Positions 26,175 through 35,232 of a DNA stretch of 64,000 nucleotides are shown here, piece by piece. The notes below the pieces were generated by a model that made no database searches, was not told the origin of the DNA, and saw only the letters and a list, made by a program, of their open reading frames with translations. The stretch is from Jejuia sp047345485 (GTDB lineage: Bacteria > Bacteroidota > Bacteroidia > Flavobacteriales > Flavobacteriaceae), in assembly GCF_047345485.1 (NCBI RefSeq), contig NZ_JBLFEN010000003.1:372001-436000 (forward strand), read 5' to 3'. The translations under genes were made by a program, and so were the position numbers. Numbering within the stretch: the stretch's first letter is position 1; each line of letters opens with the position of its first letter.

Positions 26175-27461
26175 ATGCAAACACAAAAACTAAAAAACCG
26201 TTGGCTTATTGCTGCTTCTGCAGTTGGAATTCATATTTCTATCGGATCTGTATATGCTTATTCAGTAATGACAAACCCCGTAAAAGATTTTTTTGATGTG
26301 GATGGTAGTGTGATAAAATGGGCATTTAAAATTGCCATTTTATTACTTGGCTTATCAGCAGCATTTTTAGGAAGATGGGTTGAGAAAGTAGGACCCAAAG
26401 TTAGTGGAACAACCGCTGGTATATTTTATGGTATAGGTATTTTAGGCTCTGGATTAGCAGTGCAACTAGAAGCTTTATGGTTATTCTATTTATGCTACGG
26501 TGTTATAGGTGGTATTGGTTTAGGTTTAGGCTATATAACGCCTGTAAGTACTTTGGTGAAGTGGTTTCCAGACCGCAGAGGTTTAGCAACAGGAATGGCT
26601 ATTATGGGGTTTGGCTTTGCAGCTTTAATTTTTGGCCCTGTAATGCAATCACTTTTTGAAAGTGTAGGTGTCTCAAATGCATTTTACATTTTAGGACTTA
26701 TTTATATGGTGTTAATTTTATCTTCAGCACGATATATTGAAAGGCCTCCAGTAGGATATCTACCAGATGGTTTTAAACTAGGAGAAGGGAAAACCATTAA
26801 AAAAGATATGGCTAATATTACAGCCAATGCATCACTTAAAACACCACGTTTTTATTACATCTGGATTATGATGTTTATTAATATTGCTTGCGGTATTGCT
26901 ATAATTTCAGCGGCTAGTCCTATGATGCAAGAGAAGCTAAATTACACACCAATGGAAGCTGCAGGAATAGTTGGTTTAATAGGCGTATTTAACGGACTGG
27001 GTAGAATTATGTGGTCTACATTATCCGATTATTTGGGGCGTGCAAATACTTATATTATTTTCTTCGGATTCCAAATTCTGGCATTCTATTTCTTACCACA
27101 AATTACTATGGAACTCGCATTTTTAATCGTGCTATTTACGGTAATAACAATGTATGGTGGTGGTTTTGCAACACTTCCAGCATTTCTGGGTGATTTATTT
27201 GGTACAAAGCAATTAGGCGCCATTCATGGTATGGTATTAGCAGCATGGGGATTAGCAGGAGTTGTTGGGCCAACTGTTTATGATATGGTTAAAACTGCAA
27301 CAGGTTCTTTAGATACTACATTAAAAGTATTTGCAGGTTTATTTATTATTGCATTTTTAGTATCATTACTGATGAAGCGTACTGTAGTAAGAGCACACAA
27401 AACTCAAGAAAATGAAAATAAAACAGTTAAAAAAAAATTAAGAGTTGCATTTAAGCACTAG
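26175..27461 (+). CDS. OFA-type MFS transporter (oxalate/formate antiporter family)
   Basis: A 428-residue major facilitator with about 12 membrane helices. The opening NRWLIAASAVGIHISIGSVYAYSV and the loop WFPDRRGLATGMAIMGFG after helix 4 are hallmarks of the oxalate/formate antiporter family. It sits 36 bp after pflA, so the natural guess is export of formate or another monocarboxylate made in fermentation; members also carry lactate and oxalate, so the substrate is inferred from context. An imperfect palindrome lies downstream (27558-27585). Confidence 0.82.
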   Translation: MQTQKLKNRWLIAASAVGIHISIGSVYAYSVMTNPVKDFFDVDGSVIKWAFKIAILLLGLSAAFLGRWVEKVGPKVSGTTAGIFYGIGILGSGLAVQLEALWLFYLCYGVIGGIGLGLGYITPVSTLVKWFPDRRGLATGMAIMGFGFAALIFGPVMQSLFESVGVSNAFYILGLIYMVLILSSARYIERPPVGYLPDGFKLGEGKTIKKDMANITANASLKTPRFYYIWIMMFINIACGIAIISAASPMMQEKLNYTPMEAAGIVGLIGVFNGLGRIMWSTLSDYLGRANTYIIFFGFQILAFYFLPQITMELAFLIVLFTVITMYGGGFATLPAFLGDLFGTKQLGAIHGMVLAAWGLAGVVGPTVYDMVKTATGSLDTTLKVFAGLFIIAFLVSLLMKRTVVRAHKTQENENKTVKKKLRVAFKH

Positions 27462-27557
27462 CAAAATAGCAGTTAGCATTACTTTGAAAAAATAAAATCA
27501 CTATTGTAGTTGCTTAGCAATGTACTATTAATGTTTACTATTAACCTGTTTAATTAA

Positions 27558-27585
27558 GATACTATTCTAAATTTAGAATCTTATC
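27558..27585. repeat. Imperfect palindrome downstream of the OFA carrier gene
   Basis: ATTCTAAATTTAGAAT (27564-27579) is a perfect 16-bp palindrome; GATA (27558-27561) and TATC (27582-27585) extend it across two unpaired bases. It lies between convergent genes, without a T-run. Confidence 0.5.
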
Positions 27586-27614
27586 AAGATGAAAAGTTTA
27601 TAATGTAGATTTAA

Positions 27615-29909
27615 TTATCCTAGTTTTTTAAATATTTTGCGTTTATCGGTAAATAGATTTTCTAATATAGTTTGTTTAAATATATCTATATCATAGGGTT
27701 TTACAATAATATCATTCATTCCAGATTCAAAAATTTGATATTTCTGTTCTTCAATTTCTACAGCCGTTAATGCAACTATAGGTACTTTATCATTAAAAGT
27801 TCTAATTTCTTTAGAGGCCTCAAGTCCATTTTTAACAGGCATATTAATATCCATCAATATTAAATCGTAATCTTGTGTTTTTGTTTTAGCAACAGCTTCC
27901 TCACCATTATCTGCTATATCACAATTTACATTTGATGTTTTTAATATTTTTTTAGTAACTATTTGATTTATACGGTTATCTTCAACCACAAGTATATGTT
28001 TATTGGCTAGTTGCGAGGTGTCTTTTATTGAAGAAGAAGCATTTTCTTCAAATTGCGAAGCTACTTTTAGTGCTAATGCAAACTTAAAGGTAGTGCCTTC
28101 ACCTAATTTACTTTCTATATCAATTGAACTTCCAGCTTGCGATACTAGTTTTTTAACTATAGGGAGTCCTAAACCAGTACCTTGATATGTTTTGGTTGAT
28201 GAGTTAATTTGAGTAAACTCATCAAAAATAGTTTTAAGTTTACAGGCTTCTATTCCAGGACCATCATCTTTAATTGTAAACTTAATGTTTGCTATATCTT
28301 CGTGTATATTATCTAAATTAATAATAACATCAATATCACCATTTTCTGTAAATTTGCAGGCATTACCAATAAGATTCATTAGTATTTGAGATAACATTCT
28401 AGAGTTACCTTTTAAATATTTAGGAACATTATCACTTATAAGAAGATTGATTTTATTTTTATGCTGTAATCTTATATATTCAAACGAAAAAGAAATAGTA
28501 TTTATTAAATCTCTAAGGTTAAAAACAATTTCCTCTTTGGTAAATCTATTGTTATCAATTTTATTCATTTGTAGTAAATCATTTATAAGTGCTAATAAGT
28601 AGTTTGCAGAAAACTTAAGAGATTTTAAATCTTTTTCATGTGCTTTAAGCTCAACGTTTTCAAGCAAAATACTGCTTAAACCGATAACTCCATAAAGTGG
28701 AGTTCTTAATTCATGACTTACTGTTGCAAAAAATCTAGATTTAGACTTTGCTAGTTGTTCACTTTCTTGCTTTGCAATTAAATATTGCTTGTTTCTAACC
28801 TGTAAATCTTCAACAAGCAGTTTTTTTCGTTTGTTAGATGCATAAATAATTGATAATAAAAAAATAAGAAAAACTCCAAATAATATTGTGCCTATTAAGA
28901 GGAAATTTTTACGCTCTGATTTTTGAGTTATTAGTTGTTTTTCAAGTTCTTTAGCTTTAATTTGATCTTTATAACGCTCAACATTAAGTTTTGCCGAAAC
29001 AGCATCAGTAACATGTTTAGCTTCATCTTTATCCTTCTTGTTTTCGTAAACTTCTAATTTTTTATTTATTTCATAAATGCCTTTATAGTCTTTTTTCATT
29101 TCCAAAGCTTCTTTATACCCTTGGTAACCTTCTACAAGCGCATCAACAAAATCAGTATTTTCGCATAAAACTATAGTTTGTTTAAACTTTTTTATAGCTT
29201 TATCTGGTTCGTTCAATAATAAATGCAATCTCCCCTGGTTATGTAAATGGCTGGCTTTGTAATGTGGAGGATTTCCTATTTCGTTTAAGTATATTTCAGT
29301 TTTTTGTATTTGATATTTACTTTTCTCAGGTTGGTTTGTTTCGTTAAAAAGTCGTGATAAGTTATGATGCATAATAAACAAACGCATAGTATCTTTCAAA
29401 CGTTTAGCAATTTTCATGCTTTCAAAATACTTTTCAATAGTTTTATGTTTGTATCCAGGCATGTAATAGTACACATTGGCTAGATTACCAATTGACTTTA
29501 ATATTGCTATACTATCATTCGCTTTTCTTGCTTCTTTAAGTGATTTTAAGAATATTTTTTTTGCGCCCGATGTATCTTTTACACGTAATTTAGTATTGCC
29601 TATAATAGATCTTGCTTGACCTAGATATGTACTGTTACCACATTTCTTTGCAAGATACATCCCTTTATCAGCATAAATTAAAATTTGTACATAACTAGAT
29701 TTATAATGCTCTGTAGTCATCCATTCAATCATGGCCTTTACATGATTTGATAATTCTGCTTTAGTGGAATCTTTAGAAATTTCTGGTAAAATTTCGGCAG
29801 CGGTTTTGTTGCTGCTATCTAAAAATAAATCAAGCTTTTGGTTTTGCGAATTAAGATATGTACAAGTTAAAAAAGCAAATATAAATAGTGGTTTATTTAA
29901 ATACTTCAT
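27615..29909 (-). CDS. TPR-containing hybrid sensor histidine kinase/response regulator
   Basis: A 764-residue hybrid two-component protein. The start is ATG 29909 (a TTG 27 bp upstream is open but off-family), giving a signal peptide and periplasmic TPR-like repeats (about 40-300). One membrane helix follows (FLLIGTILFGVFLIFLLSII, about 335-355), then HisKA with the phospho-acceptor His near 399 in SHELRTPL, HATPase with NACKFTENG, DDGPGIE and GTGLGLPI, and a C-terminal receiver with Asp near 687 in LMDINMP. An exact -7 box TATATTTG (complement of 29934-29941) lies 25 bp upstream. No output gene is adjacent, so its target and ligand are unknown. Confidence 0.88.
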   Translation of the reverse strand: MKYLNKPLFIFAFLTCTYLNSQNQKLDLFLDSSNKTAAEILPEISKDSTKAELSNHVKAMIEWMTTEHYKSSYVQILIYADKGMYLAKKCGNSTYLGQARSIIGNTKLRVKDTSGAKKIFLKSLKEARKANDSIAILKSIGNLANVYYYMPGYKHKTIEKYFESMKIAKRLKDTMRLFIMHHNLSRLFNETNQPEKSKYQIQKTEIYLNEIGNPPHYKASHLHNQGRLHLLLNEPDKAIKKFKQTIVLCENTDFVDALVEGYQGYKEALEMKKDYKGIYEINKKLEVYENKKDKDEAKHVTDAVSAKLNVERYKDQIKAKELEKQLITQKSERKNFLLIGTILFGVFLIFLLSIIYASNKRKKLLVEDLQVRNKQYLIAKQESEQLAKSKSRFFATVSHELRTPLYGVIGLSSILLENVELKAHEKDLKSLKFSANYLLALINDLLQMNKIDNNRFTKEEIVFNLRDLINTISFSFEYIRLQHKNKINLLISDNVPKYLKGNSRMLSQILMNLIGNACKFTENGDIDVIINLDNIHEDIANIKFTIKDDGPGIEACKLKTIFDEFTQINSSTKTYQGTGLGLPIVKKLVSQAGSSIDIESKLGEGTTFKFALALKVASQFEENASSSIKDTSQLANKHILVVEDNRINQIVTKKILKTSNVNCDIADNGEEAVAKTKTQDYDLILMDINMPVKNGLEASKEIRTFNDKVPIVALTAVEIEEQKYQIFESGMNDIIVKPYDIDIFKQTILENLFTDKRKIFKKLG

Positions 29910-29933
29910 ACTAATTTGATGATCATAGGATAT

Positions 29934-29941
29934 CAAATATA
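29934..29941 (-). promoter_or_regulatory. Putative -7 box of the hybrid kinase gene
   Basis: The minus strand reads TATATTTG, an exact TAnnTTTG match, 25 bp before the chosen ATG. No obvious TTG lies at the -33 distance. Confidence 0.4.
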
Positions 29942-30041
29942 CATATTTATTTACATAATAGTCGTTTAATCGATATATTTAGTTGTTTAAACGGTTTTTT
30001 GTCAATTCTTTTTAGGTTAAAAAACAGAAAACTTTTAAATG

Positions 30042-30081
30042 AAAAAACTCTATATTTTGAAGTCAGAATATTGAGTTTTTT
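30042..30081. terminator. Terminator after purL
   Basis: AAAAAACTCTATATT (30042-30056) pairs with AATATTGAGTTTTTT (30067-30081) with one mismatch and a 10-nt loop. The A-run gives a U-run on the minus strand, so it ends purL transcription just after its stop. Confidence 0.85.
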
Positions 30082-30090
30082 ATGTAGTTA

Positions 30091-33000
30091 CTATTTTATC
30101 AACCAATTTTTAGCATTCACAAAAGCCTCTAACCAAGGCGAAACTTCATCTTTTCGACCAGCGGGATAATTAGCCCAATTCCATTGAAATGTAGAACGCT
30201 CAATATGAGGCATAGTCACTAAATGACGCCCTGTTTTATCTGTCATCATAGCGGTGTTGAAGTCAGAACCATTTGGATTGTGTGGATAACCTTCATATCC
30301 ATATTTTGCAACAATATGATACTTATCTTCAGAATATGGTAAATTAAACTTCCCTTCACCGTGTGAAATCCAAACCCCTAAAGTAGTACCAGCCAGCGTT
30401 GAAAGCATGACTGAATTATTTTCTTGAATTTTTACCGAAGTGAAGGCGCTTTCGTGTTTGTTGGAATCATTATGATGCATTTTACCATGAATGTCATGAT
30501 CTGGATTGATGAGGTCTAATTCCATCCAAAGTTGACACCCATTACAGATACCAATAGAGAGAGTATCATCTCTTTTAAAAAAATTATCAATTACTTTTTT
30601 GGCTTTTTCATTATATTTTATAGCACCTGCCCAACCTTTAGCAGAACCTAAGACATCGGAGTTTGAAAAACCACCAACAGCTCCTAAAAACTGTATGTCT
30701 TCAAGTGTTTCGCGACCCGAAATTAAATCGGTCATGTGTACATCTTTAACATCAAAACCTGCTAAATACATGGCGTTTGCCATTTCACGTTCAGAGTTTG
30801 ATCCCTTTTCACGAAGTATAGCCGCTTTTGGACGTCCTTTGTCATTGCGAGTAGTTTGCGACGTGGTAATCTCGCACTTTGTACTGGCAGATTGCTTCAC
30901 TGTGTTCGCAATGACGTCTACAAGTTTTCCTGTAAAGTGTTTTGGAAAAGTATACTTTAAAGGTTGATTTTTATAATTATCAAAACGATCTTGGGCTAAA
31001 CCATTTGCTGTTTGCTTTTGGTCTAATAAGAAAGATGTTTTATACCAAAAGTCTCTAGTTTCAGCAATATTAAAATCGAACGTATCATCGTTGTTCTTAA
31101 TGTTTAAATTTCCAGAATTGTTTGCTGAACCAATATTGAAAAATTCAATATTATTTTCAGATAACACAGTTTCTACTGAAGCATCTGCTTGAAAAACAAG
31201 TCCTGAGTTTTCAGCAAATAACACTTTTATAGAATCTTCTTCATTCAATTTAGAAAGATCTAAATCTGCACCTAAATCTACATCAGCAAAACAAAGTTCT
31301 AAAAGTGTTGTAATTAAACCACCAGAAGCCACATCATGTCCTGCAGTAATTTTATCCCTAACAATTAAAGATTGAATGGTATTGAATACTGTTGCAACAT
31401 ATCCGGCATCTTTTACATTAGGCGCATCATTTCCAATGGTATTTAATACTTGATTGAAAGAACTTCCACCCAATTTAAAATTATCTTGTGAAATATTGAT
31501 GTAATAAATAGAACCACCGTCTTGTTTAAAAACAGGTTCTACAACTTTAGTAATATCGTTACAATTTGCTCCAGCAGAAATAATAACTGTTCCTGGAGAG
31601 ATAACATCACCATCAGGATATTTCTGTTTCATAGACAATGAATCTTTTCCTGTTGGTACATTAATACCTAAATCAATTGCAAATTCAGAAATTGCTTTTA
31701 CAGCTTCATACAAACGGGCATCTTCACCTTCATTTTTACAAGGCCACATCCAGTTTGCTGATAATGAAACCGATTCTAAACCATCTTTTAAAGGCGCCCA
31801 AACTAAATTGGTAAGTGCTTCGGTAATCGAGTTTCTACTTCCTGCAACTGGGTTAATTAATCCAGAAATAGGCGAGTGCCCGATTGAGGTTGCTACACCT
31901 TCTTTTCCTTTAAAATCAAGTGCCATAACGCCTACATTATTCAAAGGAATTTGTAAAGGCCCAACACATTGTTGTTTAGCAACTTTACCACCAACACAAC
32001 GGTCTACTTTATTTGTTAACCAATCTTTACAAGCTACAGCCTCAAGTTGTAACACTTGATTTAAATAAATATTTAAGTTTTTGGTTTTATATCTTGGGTT
32101 TTTATAGTTTCTAGTAACTGTTTTATCCGTTAAAACTGTTTTTGGCGAACTTCCAAACATATCTTCCATGGCTAAATCCATGGGTTTGTTACCTTTGGTT
32201 TTAGATTGAAATGTAAATCGATTATCTCCAGTAACATCTCCAACGGTGTACATTGGCGAACGTTCTCGGTCTGCAATTTTGTTAAGCGTCTCCAAATGTT
32301 TTTCGGCAATCACTAAGCCCATACGCTCTTGCGATTCGTTACCAATTATTTCTTTATCAGATAGGGTAGGGTCTCCAACTGGTAATGCATCCAAGTCTAT
32401 TTTACCACCAGTATCTTCTACCAATTCAGATAAACAATTTAAATGACCACCAGCACCATGATCATGAATAGACACAATAAAATTTTCATCACTTTCCACC
32501 ATACCGCGTACCGCATTAGCAGCACGTTTTTGCATTTCTGGGTTTGAACGTTGTACAGCATTCAATTCAATACCCGAAGCAAACGCCCCAGTATCAGCAG
32601 ATGATACCGCAGCACCACCCATACCAATACGGTAGTTTTCGCCACCAAGAATTACAATTTTATCACCAGTTTTTGGTGTATCTTTTAAAGCTTGGTCTTG
32701 TTTTCCGTAGCCAATACCACCAGCTTGCATAATCACTTTATCGAAACCTAATTTTCTAGATTTTGCATCGCTTGAAGACGGATTTTCATTATGTTCAAAA
32801 GTTAACACAGAACCACAAATAAGCGGTTGTCCAAATTTGTTACCAAAGTCAGATGCCCCGTTTGATGCTTTTATCAAAATATCCATTGGCGTTTGGTACA
32901 ACCATTTTCTGGCTTCAAACTTTTGCTCCCAAGGTCTGTTTTCTTCAAGTCTAGAATACGAGGTCATATACACCGCAGTTCCTGCCAATGGTAAAGAGCC

Positions 33001-33831
33001 TTTTCCGCCAGCAAGTCTATCCCTAATTTCGCCACCCGAACCTGTTGCAGCACCATTAAAAGGCTCAACAGTAGTTGGGAAATTGTGCGTTTCCGCTTTA
33101 AGTGAAATTACAGAATCAAAATCTTCAGTTATATAATAATCAGGAATATCGGCACGTTTTGGTGCAAACTGTTCCACTTTAGGGCCTTTTATAAAAGCCA
33201 CATTATCTTTATAGGCCGAAACAATAGCGTTAGGATGCTGTTTTGATGTTTCTTTGATTAATTTGAAAAGCGACGTCGGTTTTTCCTCGCCATCAATCAC
33301 AAACGTGCCATTAAATATTTTATGACGACAATGCTCTGAGTTTACTTGCGAAAACCCAAACACTTCAGAGTCGGTTAAAGGTCTGCCAATTTTTTTTGCA
33401 ACACCATCCAAATACGCTACTTCCTCATCACTTAACGATAAGCCTTCTTGTTGGTTATACGCTGCAATATCTTCAATATCTAAGATAGGTTCAGGTGTAA
33501 TAGCAATGGTAAAACTCTCTTGATGTAAACCATTAAATTTTTCAGAAATCATGGGGTCAAAATCTGTAAAATCCTCAGTAACCGTTTCAAATTCCTCAAT
33601 TCTAATAATGTCTTTAATCCCCATATTTTGGGTAATTTCAACAGCATTGGTACTCCAAGGCGTTATCATAGCGGCACGCGGACCAACAAAAAAAGCATCT
33701 AAAGATGCTTGTTCAATTTTTGGTTGATTGCCAAAAAGCCATGTTAATTTTGAAATTGTTTCAGTTGATAATTCTTTTGTTGTTTGAACAGCAAATATTG
33801 TGCTGGTTACGTTTCCAAAGAAATGAATCAT
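30091..33831 (-). CDS. purL: Phosphoribosylformylglycinamidine synthase
   Basis: A 1246-residue large-type PurL (FGAM synthase), converting FGAR and glutamine to FGAM in purine biosynthesis. From the N-terminus: a PurS-like domain, the linker domain with FSQVNSEHCRHKIFNG near 175-190, two AIRS-type ATP-binding halves (ETHNFPTTVEPFNGAATGSGGEIRD near 250; GHDVASGGL near 840) and a C-terminal glutaminase with the catalytic Cys in IGICNGCQ near 1100 and SHGEGKF near 1165. Length and order match the single-chain proteobacterial/Bacteroidetes form. It is monocistronic here. Confidence 0.96.
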   Translation of the reverse strand: MIHFFGNVTSTIFAVQTTKELSTETISKLTWLFGNQPKIEQASLDAFFVGPRAAMITPWSTNAVEITQNMGIKDIIRIEEFETVTEDFTDFDPMISEKFNGLHQESFTIAITPEPILDIEDIAAYNQQEGLSLSDEEVAYLDGVAKKIGRPLTDSEVFGFSQVNSEHCRHKIFNGTFVIDGEEKPTSLFKLIKETSKQHPNAIVSAYKDNVAFIKGPKVEQFAPKRADIPDYYITEDFDSVISLKAETHNFPTTVEPFNGAATGSGGEIRDRLAGGKGSLPLAGTAVYMTSYSRLEENRPWEQKFEARKWLYQTPMDILIKASNGASDFGNKFGQPLICGSVLTFEHNENPSSSDAKSRKLGFDKVIMQAGGIGYGKQDQALKDTPKTGDKIVILGGENYRIGMGGAAVSSADTGAFASGIELNAVQRSNPEMQKRAANAVRGMVESDENFIVSIHDHGAGGHLNCLSELVEDTGGKIDLDALPVGDPTLSDKEIIGNESQERMGLVIAEKHLETLNKIADRERSPMYTVGDVTGDNRFTFQSKTKGNKPMDLAMEDMFGSSPKTVLTDKTVTRNYKNPRYKTKNLNIYLNQVLQLEAVACKDWLTNKVDRCVGGKVAKQQCVGPLQIPLNNVGVMALDFKGKEGVATSIGHSPISGLINPVAGSRNSITEALTNLVWAPLKDGLESVSLSANWMWPCKNEGEDARLYEAVKAISEFAIDLGINVPTGKDSLSMKQKYPDGDVISPGTVIISAGANCNDITKVVEPVFKQDGGSIYYINISQDNFKLGGSSFNQVLNTIGNDAPNVKDAGYVATVFNTIQSLIVRDKITAGHDVASGGLITTLLELCFADVDLGADLDLSKLNEEDSIKVLFAENSGLVFQADASVETVLSENNIEFFNIGSANNSGNLNIKNNDDTFDFNIAETRDFWYKTSFLLDQKQTANGLAQDRFDNYKNQPLKYTFPKHFTGKLVDVIANTVKQSASTKCEITTSQTTRNDKGRPKAAILREKGSNSEREMANAMYLAGFDVKDVHMTDLISGRETLEDIQFLGAVGGFSNSDVLGSAKGWAGAIKYNEKAKKVIDNFFKRDDTLSIGICNGCQLWMELDLINPDHDIHGKMHHNDSNKHESAFTSVKIQENNSVMLSTLAGTTLGVWISHGEGKFNLPYSEDKYHIVAKYGYEGYPHNPNGSDFNTAMMTDKTGRHLVTMPHIERSTFQWNWANYPAGRKDEVSPWLEAFVNAKNWLIK

Positions 33832-34397
33832 TATGTAATGGTTTGTATGAGTTTACGAAAACGCAAAAATACACTTTTTTCACGATTTGCTATCGCTTTT
33901 TTTTGCTAAGCAAAGCTGTTTATCAACAGTATTTTAACACACAGGTTTATCTTTTTTTTGTTAGCCATCGCTGATGTTTGAATAGGCAAAAAACCTTGTA
34001 GGATTGCTGAAGTTTAGGCTTGTAGTTTGTCCTCAGTGAAGTTGGAGAGGTTCAAATCGTTGGAGCTCTTTAGTCCGATTGTACGTTTGTTTAATATTTC
34101 TAAAGTGCTAACATTTGAGGTTAACTTATACGATAAGGTTAAGATAGTATAGCTTAACCTGTTGTACATTTTGATAAAATTCTATCAATTCTGTAAAAGT
34201 AAACTAACTCTAGGACAGTTTTAGTTAAATTTATTGGGTGCTTTTCCATTTAAACTCTGGTGCGGTCTCTCTTGGTTATATTTTATAAATTCCCAGATAA
34301 TTTAGAGTAGTGGGTTCTATATGAGTTTACTAAGTTTATAAGTAACAATTTGCTCTTTTTTTATAAAAATGTTAAGAATACCTTTTTAGTTAGTGTA
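33832..34397. other. Non-coding degenerate stretch upstream of purL
   Basis: No intact gene. It contains an IS3 transposase scrap (34221-34301) and an 18-bp-spaced set of AGGTTAA words: direct copies at 34118 and 34136 and an inverted TTAACCT at 34154, the last two forming AGGTTAAG/CTTAACCT. I see no exact purL promoter match. The look is of decayed mobile DNA. Confidence 0.5.
34221..34301 (-). pseudogene. IS3-family transposase C-terminal remnant
   Basis: The minus strand from 34301 to the stop at 34221-34223 reads FIKYNQERPHQSLNGKAPNKFN, the typical C-terminal end of IS3/IS150-type DDE transposases (YN-x-RPHQSL-x-G-x-TP). An in-frame stop lies directly upstream and nothing else of the transposase is recognisable. 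The sequence just beyond the stop (CTGTCCTAGAGTTAGTTTAC on the minus strand) could be an old terminal inverted repeat; the partner end was not found. Confidence 0.72.
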
Positions 34398-34784
34398 CTA
34401 GTTACGTTCAAAAACCATTATAATATCTTCAGGATCATCTCTATTTAAATTTCCAATTTCAAAGCTGTTATTGTTAAGTATTGAGTAATGAAGTATTCTA
34501 GGTGCAATTTCGTCGGCTTCATTTCTACTTAATTGAATCATGTTATCCTATAATATGCGAATTGAAAAAGTTCTACTAGCAGAGTTTTTTCCATCAGTAA
34601 TCCTTTTCTCTTCAAGTTGATTACTATTTGGACTAAAAATTAATAGTGTTCTATTATTTTCTGGAGTAATTTCAATAAAATTTCCAGTTAAAATTCCGTT
34701 TAAGATTTGTGGTTCAGAATCAGATTCAGAACACGATAGTATTCCAAGAAGTATTAGTAATATGAAGTGTGTTTTTTTTACCAT
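34398..34784 (-). pseudogene. Small lipoprotein gene interrupted by an in-frame TAG
   Basis: A lipoprotein begins at ATG 34784: signal peptide and lipobox LLGILSC, with Cys near 18, then a beta-rich stretch. The frame stops at TAG 34548-34550 after 78 codons, but the same frame runs on for another 49 sense codons to a second TAG at 34398-34400. The continuation (begins DNMIQLSRNEADEIAPRILH, ends DIIMVFERN) has protein-like composition, so one nonsense change in a 128-residue lipoprotein is the simplest reading. It could instead be a short functional protein plus a separate 47-residue ORF starting at ATG 34541. Function unknown. Confidence 0.6.
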
Positions 34785-34860
34785 TATAAAGGGTAATTAC
34801 TTTTTAATCTAGATGTGATTTTCTAAAAAAGGTTGCGTGTAAATTCTTTATAATATTGAT

Positions 34861-35046
34861 TTAGATAAGTTTAAAAAAAACGGTAATGCATCTTTTAGCC
34901 GTTATGTTTGTAATAATTCCGTTGACATTTTTATTATAAAAAGCTACTTTATTTTCATAGTAACTAGATTTCGAATTGTAAATCAAAATGAATGTAGTCA
35001 GTAAAATTACAATTCTCCAAACTTTTTTAATAAGACTAATTTTCAT
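34861..35046 (-). CDS. Hypothetical small membrane-anchored protein, possibly truncated
   Basis: A 61-residue product with one N-terminal hydrophobic helix (VWRIVILLTTFILIY) and a short polar tail. I do not recognise a family. The frame ends just after a run of eight T on the coding strand, where slippage could have truncated a longer gene; neither alternative frame goes far. It lies between the broken lipoprotein gene and the GH63-like gene, in a decayed area. Confidence 0.35.
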   Translation of the reverse strand: MKISLIKKVWRIVILLTTFILIYNSKSSYYENKVAFYNKNVNGIITNITAKRCITVFFKLI

Positions 35047-35232
35047 TTTTCAACGTGCAGCTAACGTGTTATATAAAGACTTTTATTATCTATATTCCGT
35101 GAATTAATAATAATATGATAATTTTTTTATTATCGTTATTCTGTAAATATAATTAATCATATTTTTAATCAAACTTAAAAAACCTTCTAGATATCTGTAA
35201 AGGGTATTACTTTTTTTGATAAAATTCAGTAA

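Noticed and set aside
34040..34075. GGTTCAAATCG resembling a tRNA T-arm
   Set aside because: No matching acceptor, anticodon or D arms surround it.
35115..35136. GATAAT/ATTATC hairpin below the GH63-like gene as terminator
   Set aside because: Very weak AT-only stem with no U-run on the minus strand.
35217..35228. TGA-N6-TCA match resembling the Crp/Fnr boxes
   Set aside because: It lies at the 3' end of the GH63-like gene, not near any promoter, and lacks the TGTCAT half. The pattern is short enough to occur by chance.
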